From NCBI GenBank assembly GCA_050692985.1, contig JBOGVZ010000009.1:1-33047 (forward strand): DNA of 33,047 nt. Direction: 5' to 3'. The position numbers and the translations under genes were made by a program. How positions within the stretch are numbered: the first letter of the stretch is position 1; each line of letters starts with the position of its first letter. This document shows, in pieces, positions 6,069 to 13,868 of the stretch. The notes under the pieces were generated by a model. It worked only from the letters and a program-made list of their open reading frames with translations, had not been told where the DNA came from and searched no databases. Source of the DNA: JBOGVZ01 sp050692985. GTDB lineage: Bacteria; Actinomycetota; UBA4738; CALAEC01.

Positions 6069-7319
6069 CTACCCGCCGGGAGATCCACCGGCACGCCGAC
6101 CCCTCCCGCGTCGGGGCCTGCGACGGCGGCGCCGACGTCCGCGTCGGCGTGGTGCCTCCGCGTCTTCATCCGCCTCCTCCTCGTCGCCGGCCCCCAGCGC
6201 TCCCTCCCCGCGAGTGAGCATGTCCTGGGCCAAGCGCTCGCTGAAGCCGACGAAGAAGCCCACGAACGCGGCGAACGCCAGGCTCTCGGCCACCCCCGCC
6301 TCGAGCTGGATCCGCAGCATCCCGCTCACGATCCCGAAGTAGGCGATCAGGCCGAACACGGCGCCGAGCACCGGCCGGAACGAACCGATCCGCTGCAGGT
6401 ACCTGGTCCCGGTCTCGTAGTCGATCCGGAACCGCCCCCGGGTCATCCGCCACATCACGCTGACCACCGCGCCGGCTGCACCGGCCGCCGTGGCCCCTAG
6501 CGGAGGTAGGGCCTCGGCCAGCGAGACGGAGCCTGGGCCGATCAACAGCCAGACCACCAAGGCGCCGGCCAGGGACACCACCGCCAGGGAGGAGATCATC
6601 CCGGCGAAGTAGGAGAGCCTGGCACGCTGGCGGGCGGCGTCCCGATAGAAGGCCTCCAGGTCCTCCACCCTGGCGATCAGGTAATCGAGGTGCTCGCCCA
6701 GGTCGGGTTCGCGGCCCCAGGTGTGGGCGGCACCGGCCTTGACGTCCAGGCCCGCCAGGACGTCGGTGGTCACGTTGAATGCCAGCTCAAGACAGATCCG
6801 TCGGTCGCGTCGAGCCAGGATTTGGTTAGCCTTGGATCCCACCTCCATGCATCGGCTCAAGAGGTCACCGAGTGCGGAGACCTCGGCGTCTGTTGGCAGA
6901 TCGAGCACGTTGGCCATGATGTGGAGGCGGGGATTGTCATCGGAGCCCGTAAGTATTCGGACCGGCAACCTGCGTCTGTGTCCTGCTGACGCAGCTGGAC
7001 CCGACGTGAGGATGGCTGCGCCGACAAGTTTCGTGCAGTAGAAGGATCGCTCAAGGGGTCCGTGTTCAGCCTCAAAGGCAGAGAACACCCTGCCCACATT
7101 CTGTCGATAGCGCTGACGAATGGCCTCGATTCTCGGGGGGAGGGAGTCCCTCTTGCGATCGTACTCGGGGTGGTACTCCTTAGATGAAAAGAAGTAAGCC
7201 TTAATCCACTCCTGAAACGATGCACTCCCTCGGCGGATGGCAGACTCAAGTTCGAAGTCGGGGAGAGGCGTTTCGATTGCGCGCTTAGACTCATCCATGT
7301 CGGTCCCAGGGCCGAGCAT
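6069..7319 (-). CDS. Hypothetical four-helix membrane protein
   Basis: 416 residues, family not recognised. The N-terminal ~235 residues are soluble and mixed. Four hydrophobic segments follow at about 237-261, 271-291, 316-336 and 345-362. The tail is an acidic run followed by an Arg-rich run. Base composition changes within the gene: the part coding the N-terminus (about 7000-7320) is near 55-60% GC in places, while the membrane part is over 70%. A second ATG at 7298 is an alternative start. The stop lies 9 bases before the peroxiredoxin-like start, so the two are probably co-transcribed. Confidence 0.75.
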   Translation of the reverse strand: MLGPGTDMDESKRAIETPLPDFELESAIRRGSASFQEWIKAYFFSSKEYHPEYDRKRDSLPPRIEAIRQRYRQNVGRVFSAFEAEHGPLERSFYCTKLVGAAILTSGPAASAGHRRRLPVRILTGSDDNPRLHIMANVLDLPTDAEVSALGDLLSRCMEVGSKANQILARRDRRICLELAFNVTTDVLAGLDVKAGAAHTWGREPDLGEHLDYLIARVEDLEAFYRDAARQRARLSYFAGMISSLAVVSLAGALVVWLLIGPGSVSLAEALPPLGATAAGAAGAVVSVMWRMTRGRFRIDYETGTRYLQRIGSFRPVLGAVFGLIAYFGIVSGMLRIQLEAGVAESLAFAAFVGFFVGFSERLAQDMLTRGEGALGAGDEEEADEDAEAPRRRGRRRRRRRPRRGRGRRAGGSPGG

Positions 7320-7335
7320 AGACCGAGACGTTCAC

Positions 7336-7431
7336 ACCGGGAGGGCGCCGTGCTTGCGCCAGGGGCGCTCCACCCCTTGTTCTCCGACAGCTCCAGGGAC
7401 CTCCTCCGGGCGAGCTACCCCCGGGCCTCCC
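7336..7431 (-). pseudogene. Fragment echo of the carboxyltransferase 3' end and the adjacent membrane gene
   Basis: Bases 7336-7398 match 8066-8129, the last codons of the acyl-CoA carboxyltransferase, with about three substitutions and a one-base gap. The decoded end ERPWRKHG is recognisable. Bases 7398-7431 then match about 7467-7503, the C-terminal codons (VALPEEVPGG) of the neighbouring membrane gene. This is a scar of local duplication and deletion, not a functional gene. Confidence 0.7.
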
Positions 7432-8049
7432 TCACTGGGGGGTTCGCTCGCCGTCCGAACCACCGGGGACCTCCTCCGGAAGAGCCACCCCCCTGGGCCC
7501 CCCGGCCGGCGCTTCGGCCCGGATCGACAGGTCCATGTCCATGATCCGCGTGTACACCGACCGATCGATCCGATGGGTCCACAGGTCGTAGGTGAGGCTC
7601 TGGACCGGAAACCACAACGCGACCCACCCGGCCACCGACATCCCCTCCTTCAGGACCTGGAGCAGGAATCCCGACCCCGGAAGGAGCCGGGATGCGGCGG
7701 TCAACAGGAAGAGCAGGGCCAGGGCCGCCACGAGGGCCCGGGAACCCGTCCACACCACCGAGCGCAGGTCGTGCCGCACGTTCTCGAGCTGAGCCCGGCA
7801 GTAGCGTCCCATGGCCTCCCGGGTTCGCTCCTCGAGGCCTGGGGCGACGTGCTCGGGGGGCAGCAGGATGGTGGCCCGTACGACCTTCCGGGAAGGGTCC
7901 GTGTACACCTCGTTGGCGATGAACTCGATCCCGGACGTGTAGCTCTGTGGTCGGTACGACTCCGAGAACGGGTCCGGGTTCCCCCGCTCGAACAGCTCCG
8001 ACATATCGTCGAGCCTCAGCGTGACCTCGTGCACACGAGTCCGGCCCAT
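7432..8049 (-). CDS. Hypothetical membrane protein with two transmembrane helices
   Basis: 205 residues; no family recognised. The N-terminal ~95 residues look soluble, with alternating hydrophobic strands. Two hydrophobic segments lie at about 102-119 and 134-152, and the tail is Pro/Gly-rich. The ATG at 8049 follows GGAGGGGGG. It starts 12 bases after the carboxyltransferase stop, so it is probably in the same operon. Its C-terminal codons are partly duplicated at 7398-7431. Confidence 0.8.
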   Translation of the reverse strand: MGRTRVHEVTLRLDDMSELFERGNPDPFSESYRPQSYTSGIEFIANEVYTDPSRKVVRATILLPPEHVAPGLEERTREAMGRYCRAQLENVRHDLRSVVWTGSRALVAALALLFLLTAASRLLPGSGFLLQVLKEGMSVAGWVALWFPVQSLTYDLWTHRIDRSVYTRIMDMDLSIRAEAPAGGPRGVALPEEVPGGSDGERTPQ

Positions 8050-8061
8050 CCCCCCTCCTCT

Positions 8062-9699
8062 CTAGACCGGGAGGACGCCGTGCTTGCGCCAGGGGCGCTC
8101 CACCCGCTTGTTCTCGGACAGCTCCAGGGCCCGGCAGATCACCGAACGGGTCTCCCCCGGCTCGATGAGGTCGTCCACGAACGACCACCCCGCGGCGATG
8201 TAGGCGTTGATCTGCTCGCGGACCGTGTCGACGAGCTGGTTCCGCACGGCGTCCTGCTGGTCCGCCGGTGCCTGCTCGATCTGCTTGCGGAAGATGATGT
8301 TCACCGCCCCCTCGGGCCCCATCACCGAGATCTCCGCGGTGGGCCAGGCCACGACCATGTCCGGCTCGTAGGCCCGGCCGTTCATCACGTAGTACCCGGC
8401 CCCGTAGCCCTTTCGCAGGACCACGGTGACCTTGGGCACCGTGGCCTCGGCCACGGCGTACAGCATCTTGGCCCCGTGGCGGATGATGCCCTGCTTCTCC
8501 ACCGCCGAGCCCACCAGGAACCCGGGGCAGTCCATGAGGAACACCAGGGGGATGTGGAACGCGTCGCACAGCCAGACGAACCTGGCGGCCTTGTCGGCGG
8601 CGTTCACGTCCAGGGCGCCGCCCAGGAACATCGGCTGGTTGGCCACGATCCCCACCGGCCGGCCCGCGAACCGGCCGAACCCCGTGACCAGGTTCCGGGC
8701 CCAATCCGGCTTCACCGGGAAGAACTCGCCGTCATCGAGGATCGACGCCACGACCTTGCGCATGTCGTAGGCCTGGCGAGGGTTGGCCGGCACGACGTCC
8801 AACAGGTCGTCGCACCGTCGGTCCGGGGGGTCTTCGGAGGCGACGATGGGGGGCTTCTCCAGGTTCGACGCGGGGAAGAAGGACAGGTACCGGCGCACCA
8901 CCCGGATGCACTCCTCGTCGTCCTCCACCTCCAGGTCGGCCACCCCCGACACCTTGGTGTGGACCTGGGAGCCGCCCATCTCCTCGGCGGTGACGTCCTC
9001 GCCGACCGCCGCCTTCACCAGCGGAGGCCCGCCCAGGGCCATGTGCGAGGTGCCCCTGACCATGGGCACGAAGTCGGCCAGCCCGGGGATGTAGGCGGTC
9101 CCCGCGGCCCCGGGGCCCATCATCGCGGCCACCTGGGGGATGACCCCGCTCATGTGGACCTGCTCCTTGAACAGATCCCCGGTGCGAGCGAACATCGAGC
9201 CCGCGGCTTCCTGGATGCGGGCCCCGGCCGAGTCGATCAGCCACACGATCGGGATCCGCTCCCGCAGGGCCAGCTCACGCATGCGGGTGGCCTTGAGCTC
9301 GCCGACCATCCCGATCGATCCGGCCATCACGGTGAAGTCGTAGGCCACGACCGCCACCGTTCGCCCGTCCACCTTCCCGATCCCGCACACGCAGCCGTCC
9401 GCGGGCGTGTGCTTCCCCTGCATGGCAGGCGACAGCGACTGGTGCTGGGCCAGCAGGGAGAACTCGGTGAACGAGCCGGGGTCGAACAGCAGCGCCAGGC
9501 GCTCGCGGACCGTGAGCTTGCCCTGCCCGTGCTGGCGCTCGATCCGCTCGGGACCACCCATGCCCAGGAACTCCTCCTTCTTCGTCCGGAGCTCCTCGAC
9601 GTGGCCGCGCATGTCGGGCCCGCCGTAGGTGAGCGTGGGCATGGGCCTGGGGTCTTCGGAGGGGGAGTCGGCGCCGGACGGCACCTGGGGCTCAGCCAT
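8062..9699 (-). CDS. Acyl-CoA carboxylase, carboxyltransferase (beta) subunit
   Basis: 545 residues with the two crotonase-fold halves of biotin-dependent acyl-CoA carboxyltransferases. GKLTVRERLALLFDPGSF is in the N-terminal half, DSAGARIQE and GPGAAGTAYIPGLADF form the first oxyanion region, and PLVFLMDCPGFLVG and KGYGAGYYVM form the second. It transfers CO2 from carboxybiotin to an acyl-CoA. GPPLVKAAVGEDV is closer to methylcrotonyl-type than propionyl-type enzymes by eye, but specificity is not fixed. The ATG at 9699 was chosen over one five codons upstream because GGAGGTG precedes it at the right distance. The carrier and biotin carboxylase partners are encoded separately nearby. Confidence 0.93.
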   Translation of the reverse strand: MAEPQVPSGADSPSEDPRPMPTLTYGGPDMRGHVEELRTKKEEFLGMGGPERIERQHGQGKLTVRERLALLFDPGSFTEFSLLAQHQSLSPAMQGKHTPADGCVCGIGKVDGRTVAVVAYDFTVMAGSIGMVGELKATRMRELALRERIPIVWLIDSAGARIQEAAGSMFARTGDLFKEQVHMSGVIPQVAAMMGPGAAGTAYIPGLADFVPMVRGTSHMALGGPPLVKAAVGEDVTAEEMGGSQVHTKVSGVADLEVEDDEECIRVVRRYLSFFPASNLEKPPIVASEDPPDRRCDDLLDVVPANPRQAYDMRKVVASILDDGEFFPVKPDWARNLVTGFGRFAGRPVGIVANQPMFLGGALDVNAADKAARFVWLCDAFHIPLVFLMDCPGFLVGSAVEKQGIIRHGAKMLYAVAEATVPKVTVVLRKGYGAGYYVMNGRAYEPDMVVAWPTAEISVMGPEGAVNIIFRKQIEQAPADQQDAVRNQLVDTVREQINAYIAAGWSFVDDLIEPGETRSVICRALELSENKRVERPWRKHGVLPV

Positions 9700-9823
9700 G
9701 GGGCACACCTCCACACAGGGCCCTTCGCCGGGAGCCCGGCTCCCGATGCCTGCCCGGGCCGCTGGCGGTACTGTAGCCTCCTACACCGCGCGCCGTGAGC
9801 GCCACAGCGAGGGGAGGGGGAGG

Positions 9824-10232
9824 ATGACCGTCTCGCAGCTTCAGAGCACCGCGCCGGAGGATCGGGTTCGGGCGGCCATCGAGGCCGCGCTCCAGGCCCA
9901 GGGAGGGCGGACCGTGGAGAACGGTCCCGGCAAGCTGGTGATGGACGTGGGCGGATCCGTGAAGTCCGCGTACTTCGCCGGCGGCTTCCGCAACAAGATG
10001 AAGATGCCGATGCGGGTCGTGGTCACCACCGCCGGCGGCCAGGGTGGCACCGGGGTGACCCTGGACGTCCACAGCCGGGGGACCGGCGGAGGAGCCATGT
10101 CCGGAGGCTTGCTGGGTGCCTCGAAGGAAGGGCTTGCTGGGTGCCTCGAAGGAAGGGAAGGCGGAGCGGGAGTGGCTCCGGATGGCCTCCGAAGCGGTGC
10201 CGGACCGGGTGGGGGCGGCGCCTCCCGCCTAG
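9824..10232 (+). pseudogene. Small conserved-looking protein, frameshifted by a 25-bp tandem duplication
   Basis: The ATG at 9824 follows GGGGGAGG. The frame encodes about 100 sensible residues (TVSQLQSTAPEDRVRAAIEA..., GGFRNKMKMPMRVVVTTAGG). At 10108-10157 a 25-bp unit is present twice. With one copy removed the frame gives 127 residues and ends at TAG 10230-10232 with EGKAEREWLRMASEA, which looks like normal protein. With both copies the frame shifts by one and runs on into the opposite-strand crotonase gene. The function is unknown. The ancestral stop overlaps the convergent gene's stop (CTAG). Confidence 0.7.
10108..10157. repeat. Perfect 25-bp tandem duplication
   Basis: Bases 10108-10132 are identical to 10133-10157. 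Since 25 is not a multiple of three, the duplication shifts the frame of the small plus-strand gene. Perfect identity suggests it is recent, or an assembly artefact. Confidence 0.95.
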
Positions 10233-10993
10233 CGGCTCTTCCAGTTCGGTGGGCGCTTCTCCAGGAACGCGGAGACGCCCTCCACCAGGTCCTCGGCCCC
10301 GAGGTTCTCGGCCAGCGTCCCCTTCAGGTGCTCGATGGCCCGGCCCCAGGGGAAGTCCTCGGCCCCCACGAAGGACCGCTTCCCCAACCGGACGATGGCC
10401 GGGCTCTTCGCGGCGATCGCTTCCACCAGTCTCTCCACCTCGGCGTCGAGGTCCGCCGGGGGGACCACGCGGTTGACGATCCCCCACCCCAGCGCCTCCT
10501 CGGCCGGCATCCGCCGGGCCGTGAGCATCAGCTCCAGGGCCACCTTCCGGGGCACCGAGCGCTGGATCACCGCGGTGATGACGTGAGGCCATAGCCCGAT
10601 GTCGATCTCGGGGGTGCCGAGCTCCACCCCCTCCGCGGCCACCGCCAGGTCGCAGGCCAGCACCAGCCCGAACCCTCCGCCCAGGGCCCTGCCGTTCACC
10701 CGGGCGATCGTCGGCTTGGGGTGGTGCCACAGGGCGTCCAGGATCCGGGAGACGGCCGCCGGGGCGGACTCGGCGGCGCCCGCCGTGGCGAACCCTCCGA
10801 TGTCCCCCCCGGCGCAGAACGCCCGGTCGCCGGACCCCGTGAGCACCACGGCCCGGACGTCTCCCTCCTGCCCGGCGCGGGCGAGGCCCTCGACGAGCCC
10901 GTCGATGACCTCGGGGCTGAGGGCGTTGCGCCGCTCCTCGCGGTCGATGGTGATCCACGCGGCCGGGCCACGGTTCTCGTAGCGAACGGTCAC
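10229..10993 (-). CDS. Enoyl-CoA hydratase/isomerase family protein
   Basis: 254 residues from GTG. FCAGGDIGG (about 59-67) and GRALGGGFGLVLACDL form the oxyanion hole. The second catalytic Glu is kept in TPEIDIG (Glu129), but the first position (GGGCE in hydratases) is Gly109. One-Glu crotonases are often isomerases, so either hydratase-like or isomerase activity is possible. EKRPPNWKSR is a typical family C-terminus. The GTG has no Shine-Dalgarno, and TAGGCT lies 7 bases upstream. It follows the biotin carboxylase stop by 10 bases. Confidence 0.9.
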   Translation of the reverse strand: MTVRYENRGPAAWITIDREERRNALSPEVIDGLVEGLARAGQEGDVRAVVLTGSGDRAFCAGGDIGGFATAGAAESAPAAVSRILDALWHHPKPTIARVNGRALGGGFGLVLACDLAVAAEGVELGTPEIDIGLWPHVITAVIQRSVPRKVALELMLTARRMPAEEALGWGIVNRVVPPADLDAEVERLVEAIAAKSPAIVRLGKRSFVGAEDFPWGRAIEHLKGTLAENLGAEDLVEGVSAFLEKRPPNWKSR

Positions 10994-11006
10994 GGAGGGA
11001 AGCCTA
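10994..11006 (-). promoter_or_regulatory. Leaderless-type -10 box overlapping a stop codon
   Basis: TAGGCT (11006-11001), then seven bases, then GTG at 10993. The first three bases of the box are also the TAG of the biotin carboxylase gene. It would allow independent leaderless transcription of the crotonase gene inside the operon. Confidence 0.45.
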
Positions 11007-12350
11007 CTTGCCGAGCAGACCGGTGTCGTAGTCCCCGGATCGGAACCGCTCGTCGCCTAGGACCTCGAGCAGGGCGGGGACGTTCGTCTTGAGGCCGTCG
11101 ATCCGAAGGCGGTCGAGGGCCATCCTCATCTCCCCGAGGGCGTTCAAGCGGTCGCCGCTCCAGGCCACGACCTTGCCGACCAGGGGGTCGTAGAACATCG
11201 GCACCTGGTCGCCGGCGTCGTAGCCGAAGTCGTGCCGCTGCATACGGTTCCAGTTCGGACCCACGTCCAGAGCCGTGATCCGGCCCGGGGCGGGCAGGAA
11301 GGTCCTGGGGTCCTCGGCGTAGATGCGGCACTCGATGGCGTGGTGGTTCCGGGGCGGCGTCCCGGCCAGCGACATCCCGTGGCCGGCGGCGATCCGGAGC
11401 TGCTCCTCCACCAGGTCGACGTCGCAGGTGACCTCGGTGATGGGGTGCTCAACCTGGAGGCGGGCGTTGACCTCCAGGAAGAAGAACTCCCGCTCGGGGG
11501 TGAGGATGCACTCCACCGTCCCGGCCCCCCGGTAGCCGATGTCCCGCATCGACCGCACCGCGGCCTGGCACATCCGGTGCCGGAGGTCCCGGTCGAGGGC
11601 CGGCGACGGCGTTTCCTCGATGACCTTCTGGTGGCGGCGCTGGACCGAGCACTCCCGCTCGTACAGGTGGATCGTGTCGTGCTCGTCCGCCAAGACCTGG
11701 ACCTCGACGTGCCGGGCCGAGGGCACGAACCGCTCCAGGTAGACCGAGGCGTCGCCGAAGAATCGCTCACCCCTCGTGGCGGCGGTCTCCACGGCGGCGC
11801 GGAGGGCCGCCTCGTCCCGAGCCACGCCCATCCCGATGCCGCCGCCTCCCATCACGGCCTTGACCATGACCGGGTAGCCCAGGTCCCGGGCGGCGGCCAC
11901 CGCCTCGTCGGCCCCCAGGTAGGGGCCGGCCCCGGGGAGCACCGGGAAGCCGCTCCGCTCGAACGTCTGCCGGGCGGCCACCTTGTCGCCGGATAGCTCC
12001 AGCACCTCGGGGGACGGCCCCACCCAGGCCAGCCCCGCATCCAGCACGGCCCGGGCGAAAGAGGCGCTCTCGGCCAGGAACCCGTACCCGGGGTGGACGG
12101 CCTGGGCGCCCGTGTCCAGGGCCGCCCGGACGATGGCGGCCGGATTCAGGTAGGAGAGGGGAGCCGGGGGCTCGCCGATGCGCACCGAGCGGCGTGCCTC
12201 ACGGACGTGCTTGGCGCCGCCATCGGCGTCGGAGTGCACGGCGACGGACTCGATGCCGAGCCGGTGCACCGTCCGGATGATCCGGCAGGCGATCTCCCCC
12301 CGGTTGGCGACGAGGACTCGGCCGAACGGCGCCCGCCCGCTCGGCTGGAT
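11004..12350 (-). CDS. Biotin carboxylase subunit of acyl-CoA carboxylase; start codon not identifiable
   Basis: ATP-grasp biotin carboxylase. Visible are RVLVANRGEIACRII at the N-terminus (12320-12276), HPGYGFLAE, VMVKAVMGGGGIGM (the usual Arg of GGGGRGM is Ile), YERECSVQRRHQK, EVNARLQVEHPITEV and ECRIYAEDP. It carboxylates biotin on the carrier with ATP and bicarbonate and lacks its own biotin domain. The first in-frame ATG, GTG, TTG or CTG is the GTG at 12269, which would delete the essential ANRGE segment. None occurs between it and the bldC stop. An ATC at 12350 would give 448 residues, the normal family length, so I set the 5' end there provisionally. Confidence 0.85.
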   Translation of the reverse strand: MQPSGRAPFGRVLVANRGEIACRIIRTVHRLGIESVAVHSDADGGAKHVREARRSVRIGEPPAPLSYLNPAAIVRAALDTGAQAVHPGYGFLAESASFARAVLDAGLAWVGPSPEVLELSGDKVAARQTFERSGFPVLPGAGPYLGADEAVAAARDLGYPVMVKAVMGGGGIGMGVARDEAALRAAVETAATRGERFFGDASVYLERFVPSARHVEVQVLADEHDTIHLYERECSVQRRHQKVIEETPSPALDRDLRHRMCQAAVRSMRDIGYRGAGTVECILTPEREFFFLEVNARLQVEHPITEVTCDVDLVEEQLRIAAGHGMSLAGTPPRNHHAIECRIYAEDPRTFLPAPGRITALDVGPNWNRMQRHDFGYDAGDQVPMFYDPLVGKVVAWSGDRLNALGEMRMALDRLRIDGLKTNVPALLEVLGDERFRSGDYDTGLLGK

Positions 12351-12363
12351 GCGTGGGGAAGGT

Positions 12364-12564
12364 CTAGTCGAGCTGGCCGACCTGGATGAGACCCTCGGCC
12401 AGCTTGCGGATCGCGCCGGCGGGGAACCGGCGGTGACCGCCGAGCGTCCGCGAGTGCGGCAGCTTGCCGTCCTTCGCCCACCTGGTCACCGTCTTCGGCG
12501 ACACGTGGAGGATGTCCGCGACCTCCGCGGTCTTCAGGTACTGGGCGTCCCTCGGTTGCGCCAT
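12364..12564 (-). CDS. bldC: BldC-family small MerR-like DNA-binding protein
   Basis: 66 residues, almost entirely one winged-HTH. TAEVADILHVSPKTVTRWAKDG followed by TLGGHRRFP is diagnostic of BldC. In Streptomyces BldC binds direct repeats and restrains entry into development; the role here is unknown. The ATG at 12564 has GGGGGAG upstream, and TATACT at 12619-12614 gives a probable -10. It lies immediately upstream of the biotin carboxylase with no start-site spacing for that gene. An excisionase-type protein is less likely given the exact BldC pattern. Confidence 0.9.
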   Translation of the reverse strand: MAQPRDAQYLKTAEVADILHVSPKTVTRWAKDGKLPHSRTLGGHRRFPAGAIRKLAEGLIQVGQLD

Positions 12565-12613
12565 CGCTCCCCCTTCCTCCGTCCGTTTGCTTCCCTTGCC
12601 AGGAACGGTGGGA

Positions 12614-12619
12614 AGTATA
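12614..12619 (-). promoter_or_regulatory. -10 box upstream of bldC
   Basis: TATACT on the minus strand, with a leader of about 45 bases to the ATG. No convincing -35 lies 16-18 bases upstream. Confidence 0.45.
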
Positions 12620-12765
12620 CGCCCTCCGTCAACGTTTGAGGAGCCCATCTGGATAGGGTACCCTGCCCGCTTTGGGCCGAATGGCGAGAGAACGGGGATC
12701 CGCTTGGCCCCCGATCGGCCTTCGGGAGGCACGTGGCCTCCACGAATGCTGGCCACCTGAGCAGA

Positions 12766-12771
12766 TATCCT
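12766..12771 (+). promoter_or_regulatory. Leaderless-type -10 box
   Basis: TATCCT, then seven bases, then GTG at 12779. There is no ribosome-binding sequence before the GTG, which supports leaderless initiation. Confidence 0.5.
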
Positions 12772-12778
12772 TTCCGCT

Positions 12779-13153
12779 GTGATTCTTCGAAAGCTTCGGA
12801 GGGGGGTTGCTGAAGAAGTACGGTCCGAGGTCGGCCCCCGCGCGATTCTTCTGATCGACGACCGGGCCAACAGCCTAGGACTGGAATCGCGAGGAGCGCT
12901 GCAGATCCGTGGCAATGGCTGTCTCGCCGCAACCGCCGAGGCGATCCTGTTCCGCCAATGGCTCCCCCGGAAACAGATTCGCATCCCGCGTGCGCGGATC
13001 ATCGCGATCGAGCGAGTCCGCTGGCATCTGGGGAAGAGCTACGGACGTCCCCTGCTCAAGGTTCGGTTCACCAGCGAGAACGGTCAGCCGGATTCCATCG
13101 CGTGGTATGTGCGCGACCTAGAGGCGTGGGAAGCCACGCTTGGCGTGTCCTGA
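12779..13153 (+). CDS. Hypothetical PH-like small protein
   Basis: 124 residues. Not identified with certainty. After an Arg-rich N-terminus, the segment from about 45 to 120 alternates short strands (ILFRQWLPRKQIRIPRARIIAIERV, LLKVRF) and ends in a helix (RDLEAWEATLG). This is the pattern of bacterial PH-like domains. The GTG start is supported by a -10 box 7 bases upstream. GC content is slightly below the window average. It stands alone, divergent from bldC. Confidence 0.65.
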   Translation: MILRKLRRGVAEEVRSEVGPRAILLIDDRANSLGLESRGALQIRGNGCLAATAEAILFRQWLPRKQIRIPRARIIAIERVRWHLGKSYGRPLLKVRFTSENGQPDSIAWYVRDLEAWEATLGVS

Positions 13154-13330
13154 CCAACGCAGTTTGAGCTCGCTTCCTTCGAGGCGATAGAACCTCTGCT
13201 CGTTATCGCCGACTCCCTCCGGTCCCCCAAAGGAAGCAGGAACGTCGCAAGGGGCTACGACCCCGCCCCCTAGGGCTACGAGGACTCCTGCATTCGGCCG
13301 ACCCAGCCCCGGCTGACCATCAAGTCTGGG

Positions 13331-13348
13331 AGGGGGCCGGTGCCCCCT
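13331..13348 (-). terminator. Hairpin overlapping a stop codon
   Basis: AGGGGGC and GCCCCCT form 7-bp arms around a CGGT loop. The stop codon of the small zinc-ribbon gene lies in the right arm. No T-run follows, so this is a terminator-like hairpin rather than a classic intrinsic terminator. Confidence 0.4.
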
Positions 13349-13538
13349 ACCCGGCCTTCCCCTGGGAGGCCAGCCGCCGACCCCGGTAGTTGGGGAACAC
13401 GATATCGGCGTGCTGCCAGCACCTGGTGCGCAGGTTGTAGACCGACAGCCGCGTCCCGCAGTCCGGCTCCTCGCAGACCCGGTCCTGGGCGGCCGTGCGC
13501 GACGGTCGTGGGATCTGTCCCGGCCTGGTTCCCTTCAT
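13347..13538 (-). CDS. Small Cys/His zinc-ribbon-like protein
   Basis: 63 residues from the ATG at 13538, preceded by GGGACGGG; a GTG at 13571 would add 11. The core VCEEPDCGTRLSVYNLRTRCWQH has Cys-x4-Cys, then Cys-x2-His, a plausible zinc site. The LSVYN pattern is shared with small actinobacterial proteins of unknown function as I recall them. The C-terminus is basic. It is on the same strand as, and downstream of, the sigR-rsrA pair. The function is unassigned. Confidence 0.6.
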   Translation of the reverse strand: MKGTRPGQIPRPSRTAAQDRVCEEPDCGTRLSVYNLRTRCWQHADIVFPNYRGRRLASQGKAG

Positions 13539-13622
13539 CCCGTCCCGGACCCGAGGGTGGGCCCGCCTCACTCCGATATTCGTCGCCGGGTGGGGGAAGG
13601 GTTTTGGGAAATCGGAGGGAAC

Positions 13623-13868
13623 TCAGGCGGAAGCCGACAGGATGGCCCGAACGCGGCTCAGCAGGGCGTCCGGGCAATCCACCGGGGAGCCGCACTTGGC
13701 CCTGATGATGGCCTGGAGGCGCACCCGGAAGTCCCGGCGATCCAGGCAACCGGTGCACCGGTCCAGGTGAGCATCGACGAGGGCGGCCTGCGCCGGGGCA
13801 AGCTCCCCGTCGCAGTACGTCTCCAGCAGGCGGAGCGCCTGCTCACAGTCAATCTCGTACAAGGCCAC
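13623..13868 (-). CDS. rsrA: RsrA-type zinc anti-sigma factor (ZAS domain)
   Basis: 81 residues. Cys8 and H34-x3-C38-x2-C41 form the zinc anti-sigma motif, in the same arrangement as RsrA of Streptomyces. There, thiol oxidation releases zinc and frees the sigma factor. Further Cys at 59 and 65 could join in redox sensing. It starts with GTG at 13868, inside the sigma gene (20-base overlap) and preceded by GGGAG, so translation is coupled. It would hold the adjacent SigR-like factor inactive under reducing conditions. Confidence 0.88.
   Translation of the reverse strand: MALYEIDCEQALRLLETYCDGELAPAQAALVDAHLDRCTGCLDRRDFRVRLQAIIRAKCGSPVDCPDALLSRVRAILSASA

Noticed and set aside
7237..9798. An 853-codon plus-strand open frame
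   Set aside because: It is opposite the carboxyltransferase and membrane genes and is His/Arg/Gly-rich without domains. High GC suppresses stops in this frame.
9824..10594. The extended 257-codon plus-strand product running into the crotonase gene
   Set aside because: Its second half is antisense to a clear crotonase and exists only because the 25-bp duplication shifts the frame.
12628..12633. TTGACG on the minus strand as a -35 for bldC
   Set aside because: It lies only about 7 bases from TATACT, far short of the 16-18 required.
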